Below are positions 18,089-28,084 of a stretch of DNA of 64,000 nt, piece after piece. How positions within the stretch are numbered: the stretch's first letter is position 1; every line of letters begins with the position of its first letter. The DNA is from Emiliania huxleyi CCMP1516 (lineage: Eukaryota > Haptophyta > Isochrysidales > Noelaerhabdaceae). The stretch covers positions 888,459-952,458 of the forward strand of contig NW_005198966.1 in assembly GCF_000372725.1 (NCBI RefSeq), given 5' to 3'. Below the pieces are notes generated by a model. The model was not told where the DNA came from. It saw only the letters and a list, made by a program, of their open reading frames with translations, and searched no databases. The translations under genes were made by a program, and so were the position numbers.

Positions 18089-21000
18089 ATGCCCAGCGAC
18101 GACCCTGCCAGCACGCCCGAGCCGGTGGCCACGGCCACGCGAGTGCCTGCCGCGATCACTGTCGGCGTCTGTGTGATGCGGAAGAAGTGCGAGAAGCTCC
18201 GGCCGCTCCTCGCCGAGATGACGAGCGGTGGCGACATGACCGTGGTTGTATTCGAGCAACAATCCATCCTAGAGGATGCCGTCTCGGACTGGCCAGTGGT
18301 GGACGTCCTCGTTGCCTTTTACTCCAAGGGCTTTCCGCTCGCGAAGGTCGGCGAGTATGTCCGGCTCCGCGAGCCATTCTGCTTCAACGCGATCGGGCCG
18401 ATGAGCGAGCTCCTCGATCGGCGAGCCATCTACTCGCGGCTGCAGCAAATTGGCGTCGCTGTGCCGAAGCACGTCGTCTACGACCACCTCGGCGGCGGCG
18501 AAGGTCTCGTGCTGCGAGAGGACTACCTCGAGGTCAGCGGCGTCCGCATCAACAAGCCGTTCGTGGAGAAGCCCGCCTCGGCCGAGGACCACAACATCCA
18601 CATCTACTACCCGCCTTCGGTCGGGGGCGGCTCGAAGCGGCTCTTCCGCAAGGTGGGCGGCAGATCGCGGCCCATGTCGCGCGTTCTCGGCTGAGCTCGG
18701 CTCAGCTCCTTCCGCAAAGGTGGGCGACTGCTCGTCGGCCTTTTACCCGGACGTGTCCGAGATCCGGCGCGACGGCGCGTACATCTACGAGGAGTTCCTG
18801 CCGACCGAGGGGGCTGACCTGAAGGTCTACACGGTCGGACCCAAGTATGCGTACGCCGAGGCGCGCTCTCCCGTGGAGCCCGTGGAAGTGCTCATCTCCG
18901 CCACGCCAAGGCCTCGCATCGGGCCCTCAGGCACCCGCCTCTGGAGCTGAGAAGTGCTCCCTCTGTTGACGGTTAACAGGCGCGCAAGTCCCCGACCTTG
19001 GACGGGCGGGTGGTGCGCGACCCGAGCGGCAAGGAGGTCCGCTTCCCGGTCCTGCTCACGGCGCACGAGAAGGACGTGGCGCGCCGCATCTCGCTCGCCT
19101 TCGGTCAAATGGTCAACGGGTTCGACATCCTCCGTGCGCACGGCGCCTCGTACGTGTGCGATGTCAACGGCTGGTCCTTCGTCAAGTCCTCCTCGGCTTA
19201 CTACCAGGCGCGCGGGCTGCCCGCCTCCTCCCTCCTCACGTCTCCTCCCTCCACGCCTCCTCCCTCCTCACGCCTCCCTGCCTCTCGCACCGCTCCTCGC
19301 CCCTCCAGGACGCGGCCGCCGTCCTCCGTCGCATGGCGCGGCGCGCGATCTCTGGCGAAGACTCGCCCTTCCTCGGAGCCCACATGGGCCCTCCCCACAT
19401 GGGCTCGCCGCCGTCGCTCGGCTGCTCCGGCGACCGCCTCCCCGCCAACCTCTTCAGCCGCACCGAGCCGGCGGAGCAAGGCTGCGCGCGGGCGGCGGCG
19501 GCGACGCGGCCGCCCGAGCTGCGCGCACTCGTCGCCGTCGTGAGGCACGGACGGCCGCACTTCGGAGCAGAAGCTGCCTAGAGCCTTCCTCGAAGCTTCT
19601 CGGAGCCTTCCCGCAGGCACGGCGACCGGACGCCGAAGCAGAAGCTCAAGATGAGGGTTCGGAACGCGAAGCTGCTGCGCTGCTTCGAGGCGCACGGCGT
19701 GGGGCGCGGCTGCGCGGAGGCAAAGCTCAAGACGCCCGTCCAGCCGCAGGAGGTGGTCGGCCGTCCGTGAGCCATCCGCGGAGCTTTCTGTGACGCTTCC
19801 TGTAGGCCCGTTCAGCTGCAGGAGGTGCTCGACCTCGTCGAGGCGCTGCTCGCGGAGAGCGACGCCAAGCTCGCGCCTGGCTCGGAGAACTCGAGCGAGT
19901 CCGAGGCGGAGCGGCGCGGCTGCTTGGGCACGTCCACGGCACGTCCCCGTGACGCGTCCACGACACGTCCATGCCAGGCGGACGGCGTGCCGCTCGGCAA
20001 GCTGCGCCAGCTCCAGCTCGTGCTGCGGCGCGGACGGAGGGCGCACGCGCAGGCTGTGAGCAGCGCCTGATGCCGGCACGAGTGTGCACAGGCGTGGCCC
20101 CTTCGGAGGGCTCAACCGCAAGCTGCAGGTCAAGACGGTGCGCGCCGCCGAGGGAGGCCGCCTCGAGGAGGCGCTCCTCGTCGCAAAGTGGGGAGGAGAG
20201 CTGACCGAGGCGGGGAGGGCGCAGGCGGAGCGGCTTGGCCGCTCGCTGCGTGAGCAGCTCTCGCGCGCCGACGGCGCCGACAACCTGCTTCACCTGCACT
20301 CGACCTTTCGGCACGACGTCAAGTTCTACTCGTCGGACGAGGGGCGCGTGCAGCTCACGGCGGCGGCGATCGCTAAGGGCCTGCTCGAGCTGGCGGGCGA
20401 GCTGCCACCCATCCTCGTGTCGCTGATCCGCAAGGACGCCGCCGCGAACGCCCTCCTCGACGACAGCTCCGCCGTCTCGGCGCAGGTGGGAGAGGCAGCC
20501 GAGATGGCAGCCGAGAGGCAGCCGAGAGGCAGCCGAGGGACAGCCGAGATGGCAGCCGAGAGGCAGCCGAGAGGCAGCCGAGAGGCAGCCGAGGTGAGAG
20601 ACAGCCGAGAGGCAGCCCAGATGAGAGGCAGCCGAGAGGCAGCCGAGAGGCAGCCGAGGAGCAGCCGAGGATGCAGCTTGCAGCCGAGGTGAGCATCGCG
20701 TCTCGTCGCAGGCGAGCGAGATCAAGCGCGTGCTGCACGGGCTGATGCAGCAGCCGCCCGGCCTCGAGAGCGAGGCCGGGCTCGCGGGGCAAACCTCAAG
20801 CGAGCCTCGGCCCAGCCCTCCTCGAGCCCTGTCGGAACTTACCCGCAGGCGGAGCTCGCCGAGCGGCTCGTGCCGACGAGGCTGCCCGCGCTGCTCGCGC
20901 CGCTGCGCGAGGTGGGCAGCCCGCGCGCGCGCGTCAAGGCGGCCCACGAGGGCGGGCCGCATCCAAGGACACGTCCGTGACTCGTCCATGGCATGTCGTC

Positions 21001-22465
21001 ACAGGCGGTGCACGAGCAGGCGGGCCGGCTGCTCGCCTTGCTGCGTCAGCTGCGCGCGCAGCTCGGCGACGAGAGCACGGGCTGCCCTCGCGGCGAGAGG
21101 AAGAGCCTGCCCGGAACCTTCCCGGAACCTTCCGATAGGCGACGAGTACGAGCTCCTCTCGAGATCACGCGAGATTCCCCGAGATCACCCGAGATTGGCC
21201 GGGCAGTAGGCGACGAGTACGAGCTCTACGGCGGCGAGAGCCTCTTCCTCGCGCTGCAGCGGTGGCGCAAGCTGACGACCGAGCTACACCGGCCGCGCAA
21301 GGACTCGGGTTTCGACATCTCAAAGGCAGCCCGACAGCCGGTTCACCAAAGGGAAGGGCGAGCAGTGCCACACCGCCATCGCCCCCCCCCCCCCCCCCTC
21401 GCAGGTGCCCGACATCTACGACGCCGTCAAGTTCGACTTGCGCCACAACCACGCGCGGCTGCACGGCGCGCTGCCCTGCCTCTGCGAGCTGCTGCGGCTG
21501 GTGCGGCCGCTCGCTCAGCTGGTCGTCCCGCTCGAGTACGGGTCTGCGGTGGGAGACATGCTCGCGGTCGCCGTCGGCACGACCGCCGCGCTCTGCCGCA
21601 AGCTCGTCCTCGACTTACGCTCCGACCTGATGCGCCTCGAGCACGGCGGCGACGCAAACCACCCCGAGACCGTGCACCAGCTCGACCCGAAGCACCGCTC
21701 GCGGCGGCCAGTGACGCCCTCCTCGAGGGGCCTCCCCCCGACACGGCCGCGGCACGGCCCCCTAGGCACCTCGCGGCGATCAGCCCGCGGCACGACGACC
21801 ACCTCAAGACACGCTTCTACCTCACGTCCGAGTCGCACGTCTACACGCTGCTCAACCTGCTGCGGCACGCGCCACAGGCGCTCGGCGTCCCCTCCCTCTT
21901 CGACGAGGCTGGCCGTGCCGCTCTCGACGAGATAGGCGAGCTGTCGTACCTCACGCACCTGATGCTGGCCGTCTACGAGCACTGCGACGAGCCGGCCGAC
22001 GACCCGCTCCGCTTCCAGGTGGTCGTCAAGTTCTCGGCGGGAGACCGCTCCGCGCGCGAGGAGGAGGCGGACGCGGAGGGCGGCAGACGCGGAGGGCGGC
22101 AGACGCGGGCCGACGCGGAGCGAGGCGGCGCGGAGAGTGCCGAGCTGCCGCTGCAGCCGCTGCACACGCTGCACCGCTCGCTGCCGCTGCGGTCCGTGCT
22201 CCGCTTCTTCGAGCACGTGTCGGACAGCCTCGAGAACGCCGCCACGCCGGAGCAGCGCCGCGCCGCGCACAGCCTCTCCTCCTCCCTCTCGACCGGGCCG
22301 GCGCGAGCGGCGGCGGTCTCGCGCTGCGCGCCGCCGTTTGGGCGCGCCGGCTCTGGCGACTCGGCGTTGAGCCTCTTTGCAAACGCCACGGTCACCGCAC
22401 CGCCCGCGCGGCCCGAGCTGCTCTCCTCACCCGCCGGTGCGGCCGCCGGCAACGGTGAGACGTGA
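18089..22465 (+). CDS. Diphosphoinositol pentakisphosphate kinase (PPIP5K/VIP1 family)
   Basis: Fourteen exons join in frame to 1048 aa: 18089-18652, 18720-18860, 18980-19207, 19309-19544, 19617-19733, 19806-19905, 19978-20027, 20092-20485, 20712-20774, 20849-20938, 21005-21065, 21210-21325, 21405-21691, 21766-22465. The N-terminal ATP-grasp kinase shows [71 protein letters not shown] and GFDILRAHG...[10 protein letters not shown]. The histidine-acid phosphatase-like domain starts with [10 protein letters not shown] (R390, H391) and contains KFDLRHN and [18 protein letters not shown]. Family enzymes make and break inositol pyrophosphates. Eleven of 13 introns are GC-AG. The RHG motif itself is split by one. 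The C-terminal 150 residues are low-complexity. Confidence 0.92.
20490..20692. repeat. CAGCCGAGAGG tandem repeat inside PPIP5K intron 8
   Basis: About 15 degenerate units of GAGGCAGCC/GAGAGGCAGCC fill the 226-nt intron 20486-20711, starting right after the GT donor. Confidence 0.85.
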
Positions 22466-22603
22466 CTCGTGAGGCGTGTGAGCGGGGCCGGCGCAGGGGG
22501 AAAGAGTCTCACTCTAGGAGCGCATTCGATGAAGAGTCGTGAAAGAGCCTTCCTTTTTTTCGTGTTTTGTGTTTACACAGTTGACGTTCCGCGCCCCCCT
22601 CGC

Positions 22604-23533
22604 TCACCGCAGCCTACTCAGCGCCACAACTCGCAAGTTCCACAGGGAGTGGGTGAGGATGCTCACGGCGAGGTTGCCGCTGCCGACGAACGTGGCCGAG
22701 AAGACGAGGCCGAGCGCCGCGAGGGGCAGAGTGGGCTGGCCGGGCCCGGTGCCGTGGTGGAGGGCAAAGAGCGCGGCCGAGGCGGGCGCGGCGAGACCGA
22801 GCGGCATGTGCTGCCTCAGCGCGCGCAAGAGGAAGCCCCTGTAGAGCACCTCTTCGAGAAAGGGGCCTGAGGCGCACGCGGTGAAGACCGAGAGGGCGAA
22901 GGCGAGGCCGTCGTCGAGGGAGGTGATCTGGGCGGTGATGGTGGGGGCGGCGGAGGCGAGCGCGCCCAGCCCCAGCTCCGGCGACGGCGCCAGGCTGGAG
23001 GCGAGCTCAAAGGCAGGCACGCACGCAGCGGCGCCGCACAGCACCCACCGCAGCCAGGATGCGCTCCAGTCGAGCCGGAGCCAGGCCGAGCGCGGAGCAA
23101 AGAAGCCGAGCTCGTCGCCGAGCAGGCGGACTGCCATCCCGACCCACGCGAGGTGCCCCGCCAGCGTCGCGAGCGCCCACGCTCGGGGAGCCGCCAGGCG
23201 CGGCGTTGCCGCAGCGAGCAGCCAGCCAGCACCCTGCTTGATGCAGCCGGAGAGGAGGTACCTCGCGCCAAGCGCCGCCAGCAGAAACGCCAGGCGCCGC
23301 CGACTGAGGCGCGGAAGGCTCGGCTCGCTTGCAGGCGACGAGAGCGCGGCGAGCGGAGGCACACACCGTGGCGCCAGCCACAGCGCCGCTGCCGCGCCGA
23401 TCGCGTCCTCCAGGTAGAGGTCGCCCAAGGGTGGGACGCGCAGCGTGACGCGCGAGATCAGCGCGGTGTGCAGACCAAAGGCGGGAGCGAGGACCGAGAG
23501 CTGCCTCGCGGCCGGCACCAGCGCAGCGGTCAT
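22604..23533 (-). CDS. CPBP-family intramembrane metalloprotease (Abi/CAAX protease-like)
   Basis: 309 aa from an ATG at 23533, intronless, with about seven or eight hydrophobic segments. The three family motifs are all present: GPFLEEVLYRGFLLRAL with E227, E228 and R232; FALHHG with H259/H260; and SILTHSLWN near residue 293. These residues form the active site of glutamate-type or metal-dependent intramembrane proteases related to Rce1. The N-terminus is Ala/Leu-rich and could be a plastid or ER targeting leader. It is convergent with the PPIP5K gene, 138 bp apart. Confidence 0.88.
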   Translation of the reverse strand: MTAALVPAARQLSVLAPAFGLHTALISRVTLRVPPLGDLYLEDAIGAAAALWLAPRCVPPLAALSSPASEPSLPRLSRRRLAFLLAALGARYLLSGCIKQGAGWLLAAATPRLAAPRAWALATLAGHLAWVGMAVRLLGDELGFFAPRSAWLRLDWSASWLRWVLCGAAACVPAFELASSLAPSPELGLGALASAAPTITAQITSLDDGLAFALSVFTACASGPFLEEVLYRGFLLRALRQHMPLGLAAPASAALFALHHGTGPGQPTLPLAALGLVFSATFVGSGNLAVSILTHSLWNLRVVALSRLR

Positions 23534-23730
23534 TTTCGCGGTCGGATAGGGCGGCGGCAGAGGCGGCGGCGTGGGGGCGAGGCCGTTTTGGGAAGGGCGG
23601 GGGCGACCCCCGGACCTGGGCGGCGGCGTTGCCCGGGCGGGGTGGCCTGGGCGGGGTGGAAGCCGTAAGAAGAATTACAAGCCTCCCTCGCACAACACTG
23701 GGCACGGGACTGGCGCGCACTGGCACTAAC

Positions 23731-23919
23731 TGTTCCCGGGCATTCACACTATGTTCGGGAGATAATTTGGCGATTATATCCATAAGGGATTTCATCCCTT
23801 CTTGGATTGGAGATTCGTGTTTTGGTTCCGGTTTTGGGTAAAACGTATACAGCGAACGCGATGCGGCCGCCTGGCTTCCTGCTTCTATGCGCGAGCTACG
23901 GCGTGACCGCTATCGTTCA
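23731..23919 (+). repeat. 5' LTR
   Basis: Nearly identical to 26230-26417. It holds an ATG at 23861 that opens the long internal frame, with a hydrophobic start (MRPPGFLLLCASYGVTAIV). Confidence 0.92.
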
Positions 23920-25477
23920 TGACTTCTCTACCGGGAAGAACGGCCTCGACTACTGCATCGCCGAGGCCGACACCACCGGCGACATGACAGCGTCGACCAC
24001 CATGGCAGCTCCAACGTGTGCGCTACCATGGTGGACAAGTCTTGCACCCTACATGTCAGCCACCACCTGGGCGCCTGGCGTGTGCGAGCACAACCCCAAT
24101 CGAGCCGAAGGATCTGAACAATGGGTCCAGTCGGTCTCGTCGAGCACGTTCGAGCCCGCCATTTGCATCGACAATTCATTTCTCAAAGTTTTGTCGATAA
24201 ATTGGCAACTTGGGTCAGAACACCTTGAGGACATGTGTGCCTCGCCCCACACTACCTCCCAGGCGATGGAGCACGCGCTACAGTCGGCTCCTGAGGCCTC
24301 ATCCACCTACTGCGGCCAATCTGAATTTTCGGCCCTCTGCAGCCCCGCGATACAGGTGCACTCATGGCCCAATACGATGGCGCTACAACTCATGAGGCAC
24401 GGGACTCTTGCTGCGACAACCCAGCCCCATAGGAAGCCTGCGACATACATGCCGCCGCCACCTTTGCTGGATCACCCAATGCTGCCCATTCTTCTGGGTC
24501 AGTGCGACGGGCATGGTCCCCTTTGCTTCCAAAATGTTTCACCATGGAATGCAACGCAAAAAGTCCTTGAGCCCTTGTGTAATGGGACAGAGGCAGTGCC
24601 CTTGTGTAATGGGACATGTCCTTCTGGAAAGGAGTTTGCCATCTACTTCCAAAACGGGACTCCCTGGAATACAACGCTGGGAACTACCCCTTGGCAGAAA
24701 GTCCTTCCCCGGGACCACTCGGACACGTCGAGTGCAGGAGAGGCAGAGCCCTTGTGCAATGGGACATGTTCTTCTGGGACAGAGGTAGTGCCCTTCAACA
24801 ATGGGACATGTGGTATCATCTGGCCACTCCATGGAACCACCGATGCTGCGAAAGCCCTTTGCCTTGATCACTTTCGGCGACGCGGCAAGCGCGATTGGGT
24901 CAAATACGAGCTCCATTGGAACTATGCATTCTCAAACAAGAATTGCGCTCGGGTACAGTCCACATGGATGGGAATGATCTGGCCATTTTTTCTTTGCTTT
25001 GCTCTCGTTGGGTCCCTTTTCCTTGCTTACTCCCTGCTGACAAGTGCACTGACAATTGGCGACCTGTTTGCTTACCAGACCATGAGCAGCCTTATGATTG
25101 TCAAAGCGTGGTACGGATTGCGACACTATGGTGCAAATACCAAGCTACTGATCATCAACCTGGGTATTCAAATCAAGTGGGTCTTTGACTGGTATTTTTG
25201 CCTTGCGCCAGCTGCACTTGCGATATGCGGCATCATCCTACTCGTTGCTTGGGGCTTTGCAATCTACGATTTCGTGCGATCCCTCCTATACTTCGCCAGG
25301 TATGCATGCCTCGTCGCCTTTGAGGTCATCACCAGCACTACTGTCAAAACTGTTTGCTTCATTTGGACACCTGTTACCACCACCATCTCCTTTGGGTGCC
25401 CGTATGCAATCGTTTGCGTCAGCATCTCGCCGCTTCGATTCGCCTATGGAAGAGGGGCTCGAATTGTCTGCCGATGA
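23861..25477 (+). CDS. Cys-rich, N-glycosylation-rich multi-pass membrane protein inside the LTR element
   Basis: 538 aa from an ATG inside the 5' LTR. The start could act as a signal peptide. The middle is Cys-rich and contains a repeated block with at least eight Asn-X-Thr/Ser sites (NGT, NTT, NAT), some of it nucleotide-level tandem duplication at 24530-24830. After residue about 365 there are four or more hydrophobic segments (MIWPFFLCFALVGSLF, LLIINLGIQIKWVF, LAICGIILLVAWGF and others). The last 60 residues overlap the copia frame in another phase, so they read through pol sequence. It resembles an envelope-type or cell-surface glycoprotein in layout only; I recognise no family. It sits where gag-pol should be. 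Confidence 0.6.
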   Translation: MRPPGFLLLCASYGVTAIVHDFSTGKNGLDYCIAEADTTGDMTASTTMAAPTCALPWWTSLAPYMSATTWAPGVCEHNPNRAEGSEQWVQSVSSSTFEPAICIDNSFLKVLSINWQLGSEHLEDMCASPHTTSQAMEHALQSAPEASSTYCGQSEFSALCSPAIQVHSWPNTMALQLMRHGTLAATTQPHRKPATYMPPPPLLDHPMLPILLGQCDGHGPLCFQNVSPWNATQKVLEPLCNGTEAVPLCNGTCPSGKEFAIYFQNGTPWNTTLGTTPWQKVLPRDHSDTSSAGEAEPLCNGTCSSGTEVVPFNNGTCGIIWPLHGTTDAAKALCLDHFRRRGKRDWVKYELHWNYAFSNKNCARVQSTWMGMIWPFFLCFALVGSLFLAYSLLTSALTIGDLFAYQTMSSLMIVKAWYGLRHYGANTKLLIINLGIQIKWVFDWYFCLAPAALAICGIILLVAWGFAIYDFVRSLLYFARYACLVAFEVITSTTVKTVCFIWTPVTTTISFGCPYAIVCVSISPLRFAYGRGARIVCR

Positions 25478-26186
25478 TCAGCCCGCCGTTGGATCTGTTG
25501 AATACGACGAGATGTCCGAGTTCCGCACCGCCTACATGGCCATCGTCGGCGGACTACTGTGGCTTGCCAACATGACGCGCGTCGACATTGCTTATTCCGC
25601 GTCTCAGCTTGCTCGGTTTATGACGAACCCTGGCCCGTCGCATTTTAAAGCCGCCATCCGGGTGCTTATCTACGTGCGCGACACAGTTGATCGCGCCCTC
25701 GTCATGCAGCCGAACCCCAACCGCGACCTTGAGAGCTACGTCGATTCAAACTGGGCAACGAAGTTCTCTTGCTCCGGTGGCATGTTCTTCTTCTACGGAT
25801 GTCTCTTCCACTGGTTCTCCAAAATGCAGCGATCTGTCACGCTGTCTAGTGCCGAGGCAGAGTTCTTTGGCGCCATGCTAGCCGCCAAGGAGGTGATTTT
25901 CATTCGTGAGCTACTGATCGACCTTGGATTTTCCATCGACGGCGCCAGCGTCATCAACTGCGACAGCAAATCCGCCGTCGGCATGGCCTTCGATCCCGTT
26001 GCCTTCAAGAAGACCAAGCACATCTTGCGCGCCGCCGAATTCCTTCGCGATCTCGTCAGCCGTGGCGTTATCTCTGTCGAACACCTCCCCGGCGTCGTGA
26101 TGCTCGCCGACCTGCTCACGAAGGCTGCCTCGCGGGCCATCTTTACTGGCCTTATCAAGCAGCTTGACGACTTTCATGCCCTCTGA
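25395..26186 (+). CDS. Ty1/copia polyprotein, end of reverse transcriptase plus RNase H
   Basis: The frame carries the copia pol C-terminus: MAIVGGLLWLANMTRVDIAY and an AAIRVLIYVRDT-type block (end of RT), then RNase H with YVDSNWA (first catalytic Asp), WFSKMQRSVTLSSAEAEF (catalytic Glu), NCDSKSA (second Asp) and ADLLTK near the end. The usual upstream half of RT, integrase and gag are absent, so it is a 5'-truncated pol. The start is uncertain: possible ATGs at 25402 and 25446. Confidence 0.85.
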   Translation, partial: GARMQSFASASRRFDSPMEEGLELSADDQPAVGSVEYDEMSEFRTAYMAIVGGLLWLANMTRVDIAYSASQLARFMTNPGPSHFKAAIRVLIYVRDTVDRALVMQPNPNRDLESYVDSNWATKFSCSGGMFFFYGCLFHWFSKMQRSVTLSSAEAEFFGAMLAAKEVIFIRELLIDLGFSIDGASVINCDSKSAVGMAFDPVAFKKTKHILRAAEFLRDLVSRGVISVEHLPGVVMLADLLTKAASRAIFTGLIKQLDDFHAL

Positions 26187-26229
26187 ATTTGTTTGTCCCT
26201 CGCGCCCCGCACTCGGGCCAGGAGGGGCT

Positions 26230-26417
26230 GTTCCCGGGCATTCACACTATGTTCGGGAGATAATTTGGCGATTATATCCATAAGGGATTTCATCCCTTCT
26301 TGGATTGGAGATTCGTGTTTTGGTTCCGGTTTTGGGTAAAACGTATACAGCGAACGCGATGCGGCCGCCTGGCTTCCTGCTTCTATGCGCGAGCTACGGC
26401 GTGACCGCTATCGTTCA
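26230..26417 (+). repeat. 3' LTR
   Basis: Matches the 5' LTR over its full length with at most one or two differences, implying recent insertion. Confidence 0.92.
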
Positions 26418-26489
26418 CTAACACAGGTACACCGCCAGTCCCCCCGTGCGTAAGAAGAAACGCAGACGGTTTTTGAGAGGGAGCTTTTG

Positions 26490-26577
26490 TAAAATCCTCC
26501 TCTGCTTATCCTTAAAACTGTGTGGTGACGGCGTGGTAACCCAGCCCTCCTTTACTACGGTGTGTTTTCTTTCTTTC
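26490..26577 (+). repeat. Repeat family A, diverged copy
   Basis: A CTTAAAACTGTGTGGTGACG...GTGTTTTCTTTCTTTCTTTG layout like the other A copies, but with many differences. It lies at the 3' side of the bestrophin-like gene. Confidence 0.6.
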
Positions 26578-26613
26578 TTTGACCCGACATCGCTCATCGC
26601 ACATCGGCCCGAC

Positions 26614-27870
26614 TCAGCGGACAAACGCGTTGGGGTTGTTCGACATCTTGATGTAGGGCACGTAGTCGTCGCCGGGCGAGCCGGCGTGGCCGGCGGCGAC
26701 GCCCTCGCTGCGGTCAAGGGCCTCGAAAATCGACTGCTGGATCCCGGTGCCCATGGCGGTGAGCGGCAAGATGGAGAAGGGCTCCTCGATTTGGTTGCCG
26801 AGGTCCTCGATGCCCACCAAGAAGAATCCGATGAGGCCCGAGACCGGGACGATCATCCAGTTTGCCCGAAGCTGATTGTACAGGCAGACTGGCAAAAAGA
26901 GCAGCCACCAAGAGAGGAACCGGGCGGTGTGGCGCGTGTAGACCAGCGGCAGTGGGGTCTTGACGATCCTCTCGCACTTGCCCAGGTAGTCCGTCAGCAG
27001 CGAGAGAGTCTGATCGAGCTTGGAGGCCTGGACCGTGTCGAGGCCGGTCCGCCCCGAGTCATGCAGGCTAGCAGAGACGAGCCCGAGCAGCGCCATCGGC
27101 TTATGCTTCGCCTCCATAATGACCCGGACCTGGTCGGCCGGCAAGCGGTTGTCGACGAGCTCGTTCCGCAACAGGTCCCTCGCCTCAGGAGTGGGCGGGC
27201 CCAGATGGTACTTGAGGACGCGCGCATACGAGGCGATCTGCGAGACCATGAGCTTCTTCAGCTCCGCGTCGCGCACGAGGGCCAGGGCCTGGCGAGCGAG
27301 GTCGCGGGACGCATTGATGACGCCGCCCCAGACCTTACGCGCCTCCCACCACCTGTCGTACGAGTTGTTTGTCCGGAAGACCAGCAGCAGGAAGAGGGCG
27401 GGCGACGAGAGGGTGAGCGGGAGGAGGGAGAGGTGGAGGAGCGGCAGCCGGCCGAGAAGGGCGGCCACGATGGGCAGCGACGCCGCGGTCTTGGCAGCCA
27501 GCACGGGCACGCCGATGTTGTACAGGTAAACAGCGGCGGCAGTGGCGATGACGAAGAAGGTCTCCCTCCACATGGCCTTACCGACCCCGGAAGTGAAAAC
27601 CGACGATATTGCGCTCGCGATATGGCCCGACTCGCGATGCCATCGCCAGTCGTTGTAGCTGTAGACGTCCTGCCGGAATTCGCGCCCTGCCTCCTTGAAC
27701 TCGGTCGTGGAGGAGAAGATGGCGGGAAGGCTCGCACCGAGCACAGCTTCTCTGGTCGGGAACCTGGCGTGCTCCGCCATCGTCAGCGGCGGCCGGGGCG
27801 CCGGAAGCGCGCTGGCTGGCGCCCAGCGGTGCACGAGCGCAAGCGTTGTGGTCGCAGCGAAGGGAAGCAT
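26614..27870 (-). CDS. Bestrophin-like chloride channel (RFP-TM / VCCN type)
   Basis: 418 aa from an ATG at 27870. A Leu/Ala/Pro-rich leader of about 50-60 residues could target an organelle. Family motifs: YNDWRWHRESGHI, FRTNNSYDRWWEARKVWG, NASRDLARQ, and LVGIEDLGNQIEEPFSILPL near the end. Homologous plant and algal proteins are anion channels in thylakoid or other membranes, and bestrophin relatives also occur in carbon-concentrating systems. Intronless. An in-frame TTG extends the frame to 27990, but that part is identical to non-coding sequence at 36.1 kb, so the ATG at 27870 is preferred. Confidence 0.88.
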   Translation of the reverse strand: MLPFAATTTLALVHRWAPASALPAPRPPLTMAEHARFPTREAVLGASLPAIFSSTTEFKEAGREFRQDVYSYNDWRWHRESGHIASAISSVFTSGVGKAMWRETFFVIATAAAVYLYNIGVPVLAAKTAASLPIVAALLGRLPLLHLSLLPLTLSSPALFLLLVFRTNNSYDRWWEARKVWGGVINASRDLARQALALVRDAELKKLMVSQIASYARVLKYHLGPPTPEARDLLRNELVDNRLPADQVRVIMEAKHKPMALLGLVSASLHDSGRTGLDTVQASKLDQTLSLLTDYLGKCERIVKTPLPLVYTRHTARFLSWWLLFLPVCLYNQLRANWMIVPVSGLIGFFLVGIEDLGNQIEEPFSILPLTAMGTGIQQSIFEALDRSEGVAAGHAGSPGDDYVPYIKMSNNPNAFVR

Positions 27871-28084
27871 CGCTCCGGGCGCAGCGTGGAGGCTGGAGTG
27901 CGGTCGTAGCCCTCGCCACACGTAGCCTTCGCCCCGGGGACGCGGGCAGCGGCGGGCGCAGGCGGGAAAAGGAAGGAAGGTTGCGCGCAACTTTCTGCGA
28001 ATCTCGCGAGGTCTCGAGGTGCCGGACTTGGCGCTTTTGTATCTCGAGACCTCGAGAGAAGAAGGGCCCGAGCTATCTTTCTTT
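27859..28084 (-). promoter_or_regulatory. 5' flank of the bestrophin-like gene, duplicated at 36084-36310
   Basis: About 225 bp from the start codon outward are about 97 percent identical to 36084-36310 in the same orientation. It includes palindromic stretches (CGAGGTCTCGAGG and its partner TCGAGACCTCGAG). Position implies promoter and leader; function is inference. Confidence 0.65.

Larger units (their letters stand above)
23726..26422 (+). mobile_element. Ty1/copia-type LTR retrotransposon, complete ends, rearranged inside
   Basis: Two near-identical LTRs of about 189 bp begin TGTTCCC and end GTTCA (TG...CA). The 5-bp sequence CTAAC flanks the element on both sides (23726-23730 and 26418-26422), a target-site duplication. 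A purine-rich AGGAGGGGC before the 3' LTR may be the polypurine tract. The interior is only 2.3 kb and lacks gag, protease, integrase and most of reverse transcriptase. It holds an unrelated glycoprotein-like frame followed by the copia RT-end/RNase H region, so the element is not autonomous. Base composition is clearly lower in GC than the host sequence around it. Confidence 0.92.

Noticed and set aside
18653..18690. GTGGGCGGC as continuing exon of PPIP5K
   Set aside because: The frame would stop at 18694 and break the conserved block; splicing to 18720 restores [12 protein letters not shown] in frame.
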